A DNA stretch of 15,091 bases from Chthonomonas sp. UBA2017 (GCA_002335425.1 DDCB01000020.1:1-15091), one strand, 5' to 3'. Positions 7,774-14,595 are shown, counted from the first letter of the stretch. Translations and numbers: made by a program. Notes: a model not told the origin generated them from the sequence alone.

Positions 7774-9573
7774 ATGTTTAGGTTTTGGGGGGCGTTTCGC
7801 GCCCTGTTTCTTCTTGTCGTCGTCGCCTCCTGCGGGCTCGCTTCAGCCGAGACCGAGGTTCGGACCATTTTTGCTGGCCAGCTGCATGTGGTCATGCCCG
7901 CGAAGGCCGAGGTCGGAGGCGCCTCGTGGTCGAAAGGCGGAGGGGGCTTGCCCAGCCAGTGGAGCGCCGAAGCGAACGGAGATCGCGCGGAGGTGGCTCG
8001 CGAATTTGGCCTTCGTGGCGAAGCAAACATCAAAGCGCGGATGGCCGAGATCGTGCCGGGCGTCGAGCAGGTGATGGCTTTGAAGGTGAGCAACACCTCG
8101 GCTTGGCAAGGGTTCAGCAGCACCGCCGGAATCTTGGTGATCGATGCCCCGATTTCGAGTTGGATCGTCGTGGCTCGAGGGCCGAATGCTCGCAGCATCC
8201 TAAACTCAGTGTGCCTGGAGCGATCGGAGCCGACGGCTTGGATTCAACGAGGACTGCCGGGCGGGATGTCGATGATGCTGCCTTATGAGCTCGCCCCGAC
8301 CCGACGCGGCGATGGAAGATATGAGCTGAAATTCGAAGGCATGAGTCTGAATCTGATCCTCTCCAGCCCCGAAGAAGGCAAGAAGTTCAACATCAAAACG
8401 ACCGTGGACAATCAGAGAGACGCCTACACCAAGAACTCTCTCTACAAGGACGTCAAAGTGACTCGAAAGCGAGTAAGCGACTTCACCGAAGGTGAGTTGG
8501 TCGAAATTAAGTTCGAAGAGTCCGGGCGGAAACAGGTTCACATCTACATGGCAGGTGTACTCAGAGGCATCGGCGTCCAGCTTTCTTGGACGTTCTTGGA
8601 GGATTCAGACGCGCACCATGACTACAGTAAGAGGATGCTGAGCTCGTTCAATTCGAAGGAATCGGGCGTGATCGGCTACTCGACCTATGCCGCGGGGAAT
8701 TCCGGATTCACCTTCGAATCCCCGGCCACACCCACCGCCTCGAAGCCCGGGCCGGGGGTTGAAGAGTGGACGGTCGACGGCTTTGGCATCCTTCTCACGG
8801 CCCGAACGGTCGAAACCTCGAACGGATCGTCGGACGCCACACAGGCGGCGGAGTTTTTTGTCGCCGGAGCCAAGAATGCAGCTACCTCGAATCAGAGCTT
8901 CCGCTCGACAATCACGCCGCATGTGGTCAATGGGGTTTTTGGCAAGCTCGCAAGATGTACTTATGAGCTCCGTGGCTCAAAAGTTCATCGATGGGGCCTC
9001 TTTTTGGCCACGAGAAGCCGAATCTATGTCCTCGATGTCATGTCGAGCGAAGAAAAAATTGTGAACCATGTCATCTCGTCGGCCCAACTGGATTTGCCGG
9101 TGCCCGCTGGACTCACGAAGCACACCTTCAAAGATACAAAGATCAGCGTGGTGAAAGTCGCGAGCACAACCGTGACGTCAAGCGGGAAGGAGAAGTCGAT
9201 TGATTCGAGCGAGACCCTCTCGACCGTCGAGCCGGGCAACCTCTTCTTTACTTCCAGCATCCAACGATATGAAAAAGGAAGCTGGCCGGATGTCAAAGCG
9301 ACGGGCAAAGCGCTCATCGACGGCATCGCCCAACAAGCCAAAGGCAAGGCCAAGATTCTTGCCGAAGGCCGGGGTGCCGAGCAGTTTGGACAAGCCTACT
9401 GGTATGCCTTTGAGCTCGAGGTAAACGGAGTGAAGATCGAGTCGTACCTGTATGCGACCGCCCTCGGCAGAGACATCTTGCTCAACTTGGTCGGATTCTT
9501 CAGCACGGACGACGCGGCTCGGTTTGGTGGGCAAATCGTGATGAACTCATATCGCCCGAGCCTGAGACCCTAA
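7774..9573 (+). CDS. Exported protein of four diverged repeats, unknown function
   Basis: A 599-residue protein of no family I recognise. Residues 1-25 are a signal: basic start, hydrophobic core LFLLVVV, then ASC-GLASA. Either signal peptidase I cuts after ASA (25), or VASC (17-20) acts as a lipobox and makes it a lipoprotein. The mature part looks like four related units at about 30-150, 165-293, 308-440 and 448-595. Each ends in a beta strand pair and a helix: STAGILVIDAPISSWIVVA, KQVHIYMAGVLRGIGVQL, KVHRWGLFLATRSRIYVLDV and VKIESYLYATALGRDILLNL. AGGA at 7766-7769 is 4 bases before ATG 7774; the GTG at 7771 is too close to it. It closes the NfeD/SPFH run. A partner or cargo role for the SPFH complex is only suggested by position. 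Confidence 0.85.
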   Translation: MFRFWGAFRALFLLVVVASCGLASAETEVRTIFAGQLHVVMPAKAEVGGASWSKGGGGLPSQWSAEANGDRAEVAREFGLRGEANIKARMAEIVPGVEQVMALKVSNTSAWQGFSSTAGILVIDAPISSWIVVARGPNARSILNSVCLERSEPTAWIQRGLPGGMSMMLPYELAPTRRGDGRYELKFEGMSLNLILSSPEEGKKFNIKTTVDNQRDAYTKNSLYKDVKVTRKRVSDFTEGELVEIKFEESGRKQVHIYMAGVLRGIGVQLSWTFLEDSDAHHDYSKRMLSSFNSKESGVIGYSTYAAGNSGFTFESPATPTASKPGPGVEEWTVDGFGILLTARTVETSNGSSDATQAAEFFVAGAKNAATSNQSFRSTITPHVVNGVFGKLARCTYELRGSKVHRWGLFLATRSRIYVLDVMSSEEKIVNHVISSAQLDLPVPAGLTKHTFKDTKISVVKVASTTVTSSGKEKSIDSSETLSTVEPGNLFFTSSIQRYEKGSWPDVKATGKALIDGIAQQAKGKAKILAEGRGAEQFGQAYWYAFELEVNGVKIESYLYATALGRDILLNLVGFFSTDDAARFGGQIVMNSYRPSLRP

Positions 9574-9713
9574 GCTCGCTCGGCCACCACGAACGCCATC
9601 GCGAGAGAATCGGTGTGGGTGAGGCTCACCCACACCTGAACCCCTCGAAAGTCGTATCGGACCTCTGGCTGGCCATCTGGCCGGGCAAGAACCTCCATCT
9701 CAAGAGGAACATC
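9570..9713 (-). pseudogene. Truncated acpS-like remnant (C-terminal ~48 codons)
   Basis: Reading leftward, this frame gives SDVPLEMEVLARPDGQPEV, RYDFRGVQVWVSLTHTDSLA and MAFVVAERA, then TAG at 9572-9570. It matches the C-terminal third of holo-ACP synthase, including the full-length copy at 10875-11216 (EVLRGDQGQPVVRF...SISHTDTHALAMVVVE). The N-terminal part with the metal-binding Asp and Glu is missing, and no WAAKEA-like sequence appears in any frame upstream to 9913. At the protein level it is roughly half identical to the intact copy, so it is not a recent duplicate. Its stop overlaps the stop of the exported repeat protein on the other strand. An internal ATG at 9698 could give a 42-residue product, but it would be catalytically dead. 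Confidence 0.75.
9612..9636. terminator. Perfect 11-bp stem-loop, possible terminator
   Basis: Arms GGTGTGGGTGA (9612-9622) and TCACCCACACC (9626-9636) around a GGC loop. It begins 38 bases after the stop of the plus-strand exported protein. No T-run follows on either strand, so intrinsic termination is uncertain. It overlaps the acpS remnant codons for WVSLTHT, so part of the symmetry could be chance. Confidence 0.35.
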
Positions 9714-9787
9714 AGACCCCGTAGATGACCTGGACTTCGAGGAGCGTGCCGCAGAATTGTTGTCGAATCAGGTTCTTCTCTTTCTCC

Positions 9788-9904
9788 CTAGACTTCGCAC
9801 TCTGCATTCCACGTGACACACGTCGACGATTGGGCCCAAAGAAGGGCAGGTACTGACAGGACTGCGCTGAGCGCAACGATCGTTTGAACTGTGTACTTTT
9901 TCAT
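9788..9904 (-). CDS. Putative 38-residue secreted peptide
   Basis: ATG at 9904 opens a short frame, MKKYTVQTIVALSAVLSVPA then LLWAQSSTCVTWNAECEV, and stops at TAG (9790-9788). Two lysines followed by a hydrophobic stretch and WAQ look like a complete signal peptide, which would leave a mature peptide of only about 13-15 residues with two cysteines. The frame begins 9 bases after the prepilin stop. AGGT overlaps that stop but is about 11 bases from the ATG, a weak site, so coupling to the prepilin gene is possible. An alternative is the 5' end of a longer exported protein broken by a frameshift: a different frame stays open to about 9729 (LIRQQFCGTLLEVQVIYGV). No family recognised. Confidence 0.45.
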   Translation of the reverse strand: MKKYTVQTIVALSAVLSVPALLWAQSSTCVTWNAECEV

Positions 9905-9913
9905 AGCTTTTAT

Positions 9914-10555
9914 TTACCTCGGAACTCCTTCTCGTCCCATGATTAATGCCATCTCCGCTTCAAACGGAGAAAATTTTAGTCCAAGTTTGACGCTTCCATT
10001 CGCGAAAACGCATAGCGTTTGCTGATTGGGAACTGATTGCCTAATCTTCTCGCCATTCTTCCCGCCGTAGACATAGTAGTGAATAATTCCTGTAGGCCTT
10101 CGGCATCGGTGTTTAGCCTCAAAAATCGGCTCCTTCTCAGGGTCATAAGGATTGAGCATGCCCGGTCTTTTTTCGAAGACTTGTGCGGCATACATTCTCG
10201 AATAGAAGTATCCCGACCCAGCACATTCGAAGTTTCTTTTCTGCTTTGGAACGTTCCACTCCGCTCCTGGATTGTAAGCGAATATCGGATAATCACGGGG
10301 AGGCTCTTTATCTTCATGGTCAGCGCGATACATCTGGTAAGCGTTGTACCACCCTCGCAGTCCGGCAATCGCCTCTGTATCATAGGCTTTGGCCATCAGA
10401 GTAGGACGTAGGACCAGCAAAAGAGCCCCAAGGAGCACACCGACAATAGCGATCACTATAAGCACTTCCATTAAGGTCATGCCCCGCTGAGCTCGCAGAA
10501 CTTGCTTTTTGGGATCCTGAATTGCTTTTTCTCTGTGGGTTGAATCCATACTCAA
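9914..10555 (-). CDS. Type IV prepilin/pseudopilin-like protein
   Basis: About 213 residues from TTG 10555. A long hydrophilic leader of about 25 residues (rich in Lys/Arg/Gln) ends in AQRG, followed by MTLMEVLIVIAIVGVLLGAL. Prepilin peptidase would cut after that Gly, and Glu+5 is present. The rest is a globular, Tyr/Pro-rich domain (YNAYQMYRADHED, ECAGSGYFYSRMY, GIIHYYVYGGKNGEKI) with three cysteines, typical of minor pseudopilins or surface pilins. A perfect AGGAGG at 10567-10562 is 6 bases before TTG 10555 and 12 bases before ATG 10549, which favours TTG. A longer frame to 10597 would run through that ribosome site. Base composition is more AT-rich than acpS or ftsZ, which suggests acquisition. 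Confidence 0.85.
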   Translation of the reverse strand: MSMDSTHREKAIQDPKKQVLRAQRGMTLMEVLIVIAIVGVLLGALLLVLRPTLMAKAYDTEAIAGLRGWYNAYQMYRADHEDKEPPRDYPIFAYNPGAEWNVPKQKRNFECAGSGYFYSRMYAAQVFEKRPGMLNPYDPEKEPIFEAKHRCRRPTGIIHYYVYGGKNGEKIRQSVPNQQTLCVFANGSVKLGLKFSPFEAEMALIMGREGVPR

Positions 10556-10561
10556 AGCTTT

Positions 10562-10567
10562 CCTCCT
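10562..10567 (-). promoter_or_regulatory. Shine-Dalgarno AGGAGG that sets the prepilin start
   Basis: A perfect anti-16S match on the minus strand, rare in this window. Spacing of 6 bases to TTG 10555 and 12 bases to ATG 10549 makes TTG the better start and argues against the longer open frame beginning at 10597. Confidence 0.7.
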
Positions 10568-10874
10568 GTCATTTTGTGAATTTTTTTGCAAGAACATGGT
10601 CGACTTAGATTCAGCTTCTCAGCTCTATTTTTGAGGCAAAACTCGTCCATGCTTATCCAGTCCGGATTTGAACTCTGCTTTGACAGCGCTGACCGCAACA
10701 ATGCGAAAGTTCTTAACTCGAACAAGATAGGGGCTGAGGGCACTTCGACGCGTAGCTGCCGAATTGAGGGGCAAGGTGGTTCTCCGTCACCATGCATTTA
10801 CTATACAACACATTTTCTCGAATTGGACATGAAAATTCCATTTTTTGTCTTGCGAATTTTTCCCGGCACGGAGT
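10568..10874. other. AT-rich intergenic stretch between prepilin gene and acpS
   Basis: About 300 bases with no supported gene. A minus-strand frame from ATG 10797 runs over the prepilin ribosome site and shows no family features, so I do not call it. A TATAGT box on the minus strand at 10805-10800 could be a -10 element for the prepilin gene, but no matching -35 is visible. There is no hairpin with a T-run after the acpS stop. Confidence 0.4.
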
Positions 10875-11216
10875 CTAGGAGCACAGTTCCACGACGACCA
10901 TCGCGAGTGCGTGCGTGTCGGTGTGTGAGATCGAGAGGTGGACCTTCCATTGGTTCGCTTCTTGGACCGTCGTGGCGAAGCGCACGACGGGCTGGCCTTG
11001 GTCTCCTCGCAGAACTTCGACCTGATGCCAGGTCAGGTGGGTGCCGAGGACTTTAGCGATGGCTTCTTTGGCGGCCCATCGGCCCGCCACTCGTTCGGCA
11101 GTGGTGCAGTAGGCTCGCTCGGCTGGAGTTAAGATTCGCTCGACGAACCCTGGCCGGGCGAGCGCTTTCTCAATACGAGCAATTTCGACAAGATCGGTCC
11201 CGATTCCGATAATCAA
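10875..11216 (-). CDS. acpS: Holo-[acyl-carrier-protein] synthase
   Basis: A 113-residue 4'-phosphopantetheinyl transferase that moves phosphopantetheine from CoA to the serine of acyl carrier protein, activating it for fatty acid synthesis in the cytosol. Residues 1-12 are MIIGIGTDLVEI, with metal-binding Asp8. RWAAKEAIAKVLGT holds the second metal ligand, Glu51, and the end has the conserved HLSISHTDTHALAMVVVE. It is slightly shorter than the usual 118-126 residues but has all motifs. The start is TTG 11216, exactly at the family N-terminus; no Shine-Dalgarno site is visible. A second, truncated acpS end lies about 1.2 kb downstream on the same strand, past a prepilin gene. Confidence 0.93.
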   Translation of the reverse strand: MIIGIGTDLVEIARIEKALARPGFVERILTPAERAYCTTAERVAGRWAAKEAIAKVLGTHLTWHQVEVLRGDQGQPVVRFATTVQEANQWKVHLSISHTDTHALAMVVVELCS

Positions 11217-11281
11217 TGTGCCGATAGTTTAGTTCTTTTCTCGCGATCGGATCGACGCTCAACGTCGCCCTTAGAACACAA

Positions 11282-11313
11282 AGGCCTGCTCTTCAGGAAT
11301 GAAGAGCAGGCCT
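11282..11313 (-). terminator. Intrinsic terminator after the BI-1/YccA gene
   Basis: A perfect 14-bp stem, AGGCCTGCTCTTCA (11282-11295) and TGAAGAGCAGGCCT (11300-11313), with a 4-base loop. On the minus strand it lies 20 bases past the stop of the membrane protein gene and is followed by TTGTGTTCT, a moderately T-rich run. It separates that gene from acpS. Confidence 0.75.
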
Positions 11314-11333
11314 CGGGCTCACAGCCGGCGATG

Positions 11334-12125
11334 CTACTCACGCAGCTTTGCGAGCAGACGCAGAATCTCAAAGTACAGCCAGCAGAGCGTCACGGTCAGA
11401 CCAAAAGCTGCGTACCATTCCGTATCCTTGGGCAGTTGCAACTTCTCGCCTTGTTCGATAAAGTGATAGTCCAGGCAGAGGTTTAAGGAAGCCAGCGCGC
11501 AGACGAAGAGGCTGAAGCCGATGCCCATCGGTCCGGTGTCGTGGATGAACGGGAACGACCATCCGAATCCAAAGACCGCCACTGCCTGCACCAGGTACAG
11601 AAGGCCGATTCCAAGGGTCATGGCGCTCACGACCTTCCAGAACATCGGATATCGCCGGGTGACCCCCGTTCGGTAGACGAAGAACATCCCGATGGAGACC
11701 GTGGCCGTGAGGCCGGCCGCTTGCAAGGCAATCCCCGGATATCGGGCATTCAGCAAGGCGCTAAAGCCCCCAAGAAGAAGACCTTGCATCACCGCGTAGA
11801 GCCAACCAAGAGGCTTGGCCAAGCGCGGGACGAACCCGATCACGAGGCCCAGACCCAGGGCACCCACCATCGCCGCCCCAACGATTCCGATCGAACCGCC
11901 GATCGCCCCTTGGGGAACCAGGTTCCATCCGACCGCACCAAATACGATCACGATAGACAAGAAGAGGATGACCTTGTTGGCCGTCCCTTCGACGGTCATG
12001 TGGCCGCGCCCGGATAACTCCCGGGCACTTTCCCAGGCCCGGTCTTGAAGAACAGGATTCCCGCTCTTCATAAACATCTGCGAAAATCGATTTCCAGAGG
12101 AATTTGAGTTCTGTTGATTGAACAT
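11334..12125 (-). CDS. Bax inhibitor-1/YccA family membrane protein
   Basis: A 263-residue integral membrane protein with a polar N-terminal tail rich in Asn, Ser and Gln, then SGNPVLQDRAW and MTVEGTANK, the entry motif of the bacterial BI-1/YccA subgroup. Seven membrane spans fit at about 51-69, 76-97, 104-125, 131-151, 164-186, 200-218 and 238-259. The C-terminal span DTEWYAAFGLTVTLCWLYFEILRLL is characteristic. Relatives in this superfamily (TMBIM, BsYetJ) conduct calcium in a pH-dependent manner or modulate membrane proteases; the substrate of this protein is unknown. ATG 12125 lacks a Shine-Dalgarno site. A terminator after ftsZ lies upstream and another follows this stop, so it is probably a single-gene transcript with its promoter in 12126-12256. 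Confidence 0.9.
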   Translation of the reverse strand: MFNQQNSNSSGNRFSQMFMKSGNPVLQDRAWESARELSGRGHMTVEGTANKVILFLSIVIVFGAVGWNLVPQGAIGGSIGIVGAAMVGALGLGLVIGFVPRLAKPLGWLYAVMQGLLLGGFSALLNARYPGIALQAAGLTATVSIGMFFVYRTGVTRRYPMFWKVVSAMTLGIGLLYLVQAVAVFGFGWSFPFIHDTGPMGIGFSLFVCALASLNLCLDYHFIEQGEKLQLPKDTEWYAAFGLTVTLCWLYFEILRLLAKLRE

Positions 12126-12256
12126 GGTTGCTTCGTTTTCAGCGACAATGCATCACTTCGCTCGCATAGAATCGCTGCTTCGTATCTTACTCAACGCTAT
12201 TGTAGAGGATTTTGTCCCGATTCACCACCATTCCCGCTGAGAATTTCAGAAAAAAT

Positions 12257-12283
12257 GCCCCGCCCGTGCGAACGGGACGGGGC
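12257..12283 (-). terminator. Intrinsic terminator of ftsZ
   Basis: Arms GCCCCGCCCGT (12257-12267) and ACGGGACGGGGC (12272-12283) pair with one bulged base around GCGA. On the minus strand this is followed directly by ATTTTTTC and starts 35 bases after the ftsZ stop. It is the clearest terminator in the window. Confidence 0.88.
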
Positions 12284-12318
12284 CAGGATTGGACCAGTAC
12301 GGTCGAGTAAGTCGTTTC

Positions 12319-13422
12319 TTAGCTGCCACCCATTTTTTGGCGGCGCAAAAAGGCGGGGATGTCGAGGTCGATCTCGTCCATCTGGATCGGAGTCACGGCC
12401 GCGACGCTCGGCCCGGCACTGGCGCTCGGAGCAGACATCCCAAAGACCTCTTGGTCGCGAGCGGCAGGCCCCACCGCCATTCCCGCCGCGAGCAGAGTGA
12501 TCGAAATCGATCCATCTTGGCTCGGCTTCATCACATGACCCATGAAAATCTCGGCGTCCTCGGCGTCGGCAAACTGCATGATGAACTCCATCGCCTCATG
12601 CGCTTCTCCGATGCTGAAATCGGGCCCGGCGCTGATGTTGACCAGGATCTTTTTCGCGCCTGCGATGCTGGTTTCCAGGAGTGGACTGTTGGCCGCGTTT
12701 CGAGCCGCCATTTGAGCTCGATTCTCGCCGATGCCCTTGCCGAGGCCCATGAGCGCGACCCCAGCGTCCTTCATCACCGACCGCACGTCGGCGAAGTCCA
12801 CATTGATCACGCCGGGAAGCAAGATGATGTCGCTGATCCCTTGGACGCCTTGGCGCAAGACATCATCGGCGGCGGCAAATGCCTGCTGCATCGTCGCGCG
12901 CTTTTCAACGAATCCGAGCAAGCGGTCGTTGGGAACGACGATCAAGGTATCCACATGCTCTTTGAGCCGGGATGCCCCCTCGTCGGCCAGTCGCTTTCGC
13001 TTGGGGCCCTCAAAAAGGAACGGCTTCGTCACCACGCCGACGGTCAGAATCCCCATCCGCCGGGCAATGTCGGCAACTACGGGCGCCCCGCCCGTCCCGG
13101 TGCCGCCGCCCATCCCGGCGGTGATGAACACCATATCGGCCCCAGTCAATTCAGCCTCGATCTGCTTTTCGCTTTCGTGCGCCGCCTTCTCACCGACTTT
13201 CGGATCGCCCCCGGCTCCGAGCCCGCGGGTCGACGATTCACCCAGCTGGTAACGTTTCGGGGCCAGGCTCTGGTCCAGCGCTTGGGCATCCGTGTTCATC
13301 GCCACAAAATCGACTCCGACCAGGCCTTCTTGGATCATCCGATTCACGGCATTGCATCCGGCACCCCCGATGCCAATGACCTTGATGACGGCTTGTTGTT
13401 CGAACAGATTTTCCGGTTTCAT
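12319..13422 (-). CDS. ftsZ: Cell division protein FtsZ
   Basis: A 367-residue tubulin-like GTPase that polymerises into the division ring at midcell. KVIGIGGAGCNAVNRM (14-29) is the first nucleotide-binding loop, GLGAGGDP (67-74) the second, and GMGGGTGTGG (103-112) the tubulin signature. The catalytic T7 loop NVDFADV is at 207-213. After the core comes a short Ala/Ser/Pro linker (about 325-345), then the conserved C-terminal peptide DLDIPAFLRRQ, which binds FtsA/ZipA/SepF-type anchors. The length is on the short side because of this linker. ATG 13422 has no Shine-Dalgarno site. The gene stands alone here: no ftsA, ftsQ or mur genes adjoin it, and an FHA-domain gene is divergent from it across 115 bases. 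Confidence 0.97.
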   Translation of the reverse strand: MKPENLFEQQAVIKVIGIGGAGCNAVNRMIQEGLVGVDFVAMNTDAQALDQSLAPKRYQLGESSTRGLGAGGDPKVGEKAAHESEKQIEAELTGADMVFITAGMGGGTGTGGAPVVADIARRMGILTVGVVTKPFLFEGPKRKRLADEGASRLKEHVDTLIVVPNDRLLGFVEKRATMQQAFAAADDVLRQGVQGISDIILLPGVINVDFADVRSVMKDAGVALMGLGKGIGENRAQMAARNAANSPLLETSIAGAKKILVNISAGPDFSIGEAHEAMEFIMQFADAEDAEIFMGHVMKPSQDGSISITLLAAGMAVGPAARDQEVFGMSAPSASAGPSVAAVTPIQMDEIDLDIPAFLRRQKMGGS

Positions 13423-13537
13423 GCGATTTGAACCCGAACGTGGTGAATGGACGTTCAGCCATAGGACGAACGACCTGCATCAAAAGCCGCTCGATGTGCA
13501 GTGAATTGAGTCAATCTCGGCTCGCCGTGCGTCCCAA

Positions 13538-13972
13538 ATGATAGCAATGAACCCGTTGGATGAATCTGCCCCGATCGAAGTCGAGACTCCCGAAGAACCG
13601 GGAGCCGAACAGACCCCCGACGCGCCCGCACCCGAAGGCACCCAAGTTTCCCTGACGCTGGTACGACAGGGCCGGCCCATCGACGTCCGATTTGAGTTCG
13701 TGGCTCCGGCAACTTTGGGCCGATTCGATCCCGCCACTGGACCTGTCGACGTCGACTTGGGCACCCTGGAACCTGAGGGCTCTTATGTCAGCCGCAAGCA
13801 CGCCAAAATCACCTGCGAAGACGGCGTTTATCATCTGATCGACTTAGGCTCGTCGAACGGCACGTTCATTTTGCGCTCCGACTTTGAGCGAGTCGAGGCC
13901 GCCGAATTGGAAGACGGATCTGAATTTGCCCTGGGCAACGCCCGGTTCATTTTTCACGTGGTGAAGGAATGA
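13538..13972 (+). CDS. FHA-domain protein
   Basis: A 144-residue protein (141 if ATG 13547 is used; neither start has a clear ribosome site). The first 35 residues are acidic, Pro/Glu-rich and probably disordered. The rest is one forkhead-associated domain: TLGRF (59-63), YVSRKHAKI (83-91) and LIDLGSSNGTFI (100-111), with the key Arg62, Ser85, Arg86, His88, Ser105, Asn107 and Gly108 all present. FHA domains bind phosphothreonine peptides, so this is probably a cytosolic adaptor for a Ser/Thr kinase target. The acidic N-terminus has Thr residues (17, 26) that could themselves be phosphorylated; this is inferred. It is divergent from ftsZ and overlaps the next gene by ATGA. Confidence 0.9.
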   Translation: MIAMNPLDESAPIEVETPEEPGAEQTPDAPAPEGTQVSLTLVRQGRPIDVRFEFVAPATLGRFDPATGPVDVDLGTLEPEGSYVSRKHAKITCEDGVYHLIDLGSSNGTFILRSDFERVEAAELEDGSEFALGNARFIFHVVKE

Positions 13973-14394
13973 TCGCGGCCGTCGTCGCCGCGATCTCGCT
14001 CCAGACACCGCCCAAAATTTCGACCCCCGCACCCGGGTCCAAGCTCCGCGTCGAATTGATGAACACCCTGCGCAAGCCGGTCGAATCGCAACTTGGCGTG
14101 AAGGTGAAGTTCAAAGTCGACCGGTTGCGAGTTTCGGAGCCTTGGGCTTTTTTGGCCGGCGACTGCCAGGATTCGAAGGGGCGGCCCATCGACCTGCGAA
14201 AGACCCGCCTCAAGGCCGAAGCTGAGTGGATGGATGGGCCCTCCGTTTATGCGCTCTTCTGGAAAGATTCGAAAAAGAAGTGGACAGTCAAGACTTTTGT
14301 GCTGGGTCCGACCGATGTCGCGTGGTCTGACTGGCCCGAGAGGTTTGGGTGCCCACGAGAACTTTTGGGCCTCCCTCGTCCATCCGCCCCGTGA
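13969..14394 (+). CDS. Small exported conserved protein, unknown function
   Basis: A 141-residue protein that starts inside the FHA stop (ATGA), so it is probably translationally coupled. MIAAVVAAISLQTPP is a short, weakly basic signal-like stretch. The mature domain has LRVELMNTLRKPVESQLG, VKFKVDRLRVSEPWAFLAGD, YALFWKDSKKKWTVKTFVLG and TDVAWSDWPERFGCPRELL. From memory this pattern (VDRLRV..WAFL, GPTDV.W..W) recurs in short exported proteins of several phyla without a known role; I cannot confirm that here. One cysteine is near the middle and one near the end. The function is unknown. Pairing with a cytosolic FHA protein is the only context clue. Confidence 0.8.
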   Translation: MIAAVVAAISLQTPPKISTPAPGSKLRVELMNTLRKPVESQLGVKVKFKVDRLRVSEPWAFLAGDCQDSKGRPIDLRKTRLKAEAEWMDGPSVYALFWKDSKKKWTVKTFVLGPTDVAWSDWPERFGCPRELLGLPRPSAP

Positions 14395-14529
14395 CAAACA
14401 CCCTTCTTGTCCTGATGAAGTCCACATCAGAAGGGAGAGGTGAAACCTGCGCTGAGATCGTTGCCGGCGCGCAGAAAGGGACTTTAATCACTCGTTGCCC
14501 AGTCTCCTGAACCCGCGAACAGGGCGGAC

Positions 14530-14561
14530 GTTCGGACGCTCGGTGGTCCGGAGGATCGGGT
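14530..14561 (-). repeat. Octamer array, reverse orientation (GTTCGGNN x4)
   Basis: Four consecutive 8-base units read GTTCGGAC, GCTCGGTG, GTCCGGAG and GATCGGGT. They are the reverse-complement version of the CCGAACNN units that follow. Conserved positions are G1, C4, G5 and G6. Confidence 0.7.
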
Positions 14562-14595
14562 CCAAGGGCGCTGGGCCAGCGAAAACCCTCTGCAC

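Noticed and set aside
10552..10797. Minus-strand 81-codon frame upstream of the prepilin gene
   Set aside because: It overlaps the perfect AGGAGG and start of the prepilin gene, and has no family features or ribosome site.
10800..10828. Promoter for the prepilin gene (TATAGT box)
   Set aside because: The -10-like box has no acceptable -35 at 16-18 bases, so it is noted but not called.
12289..13431. 380-codon plus-strand frame opposite ftsZ
   Set aside because: It runs antisense across the whole of ftsZ and its terminator; the FtsZ motifs settle the coding strand.
14401..14435. Hairpin after the small exported protein as an intrinsic terminator
   Set aside because: Short stem with uneven arms and followed by AGGG-rich sequence, not a T-run.
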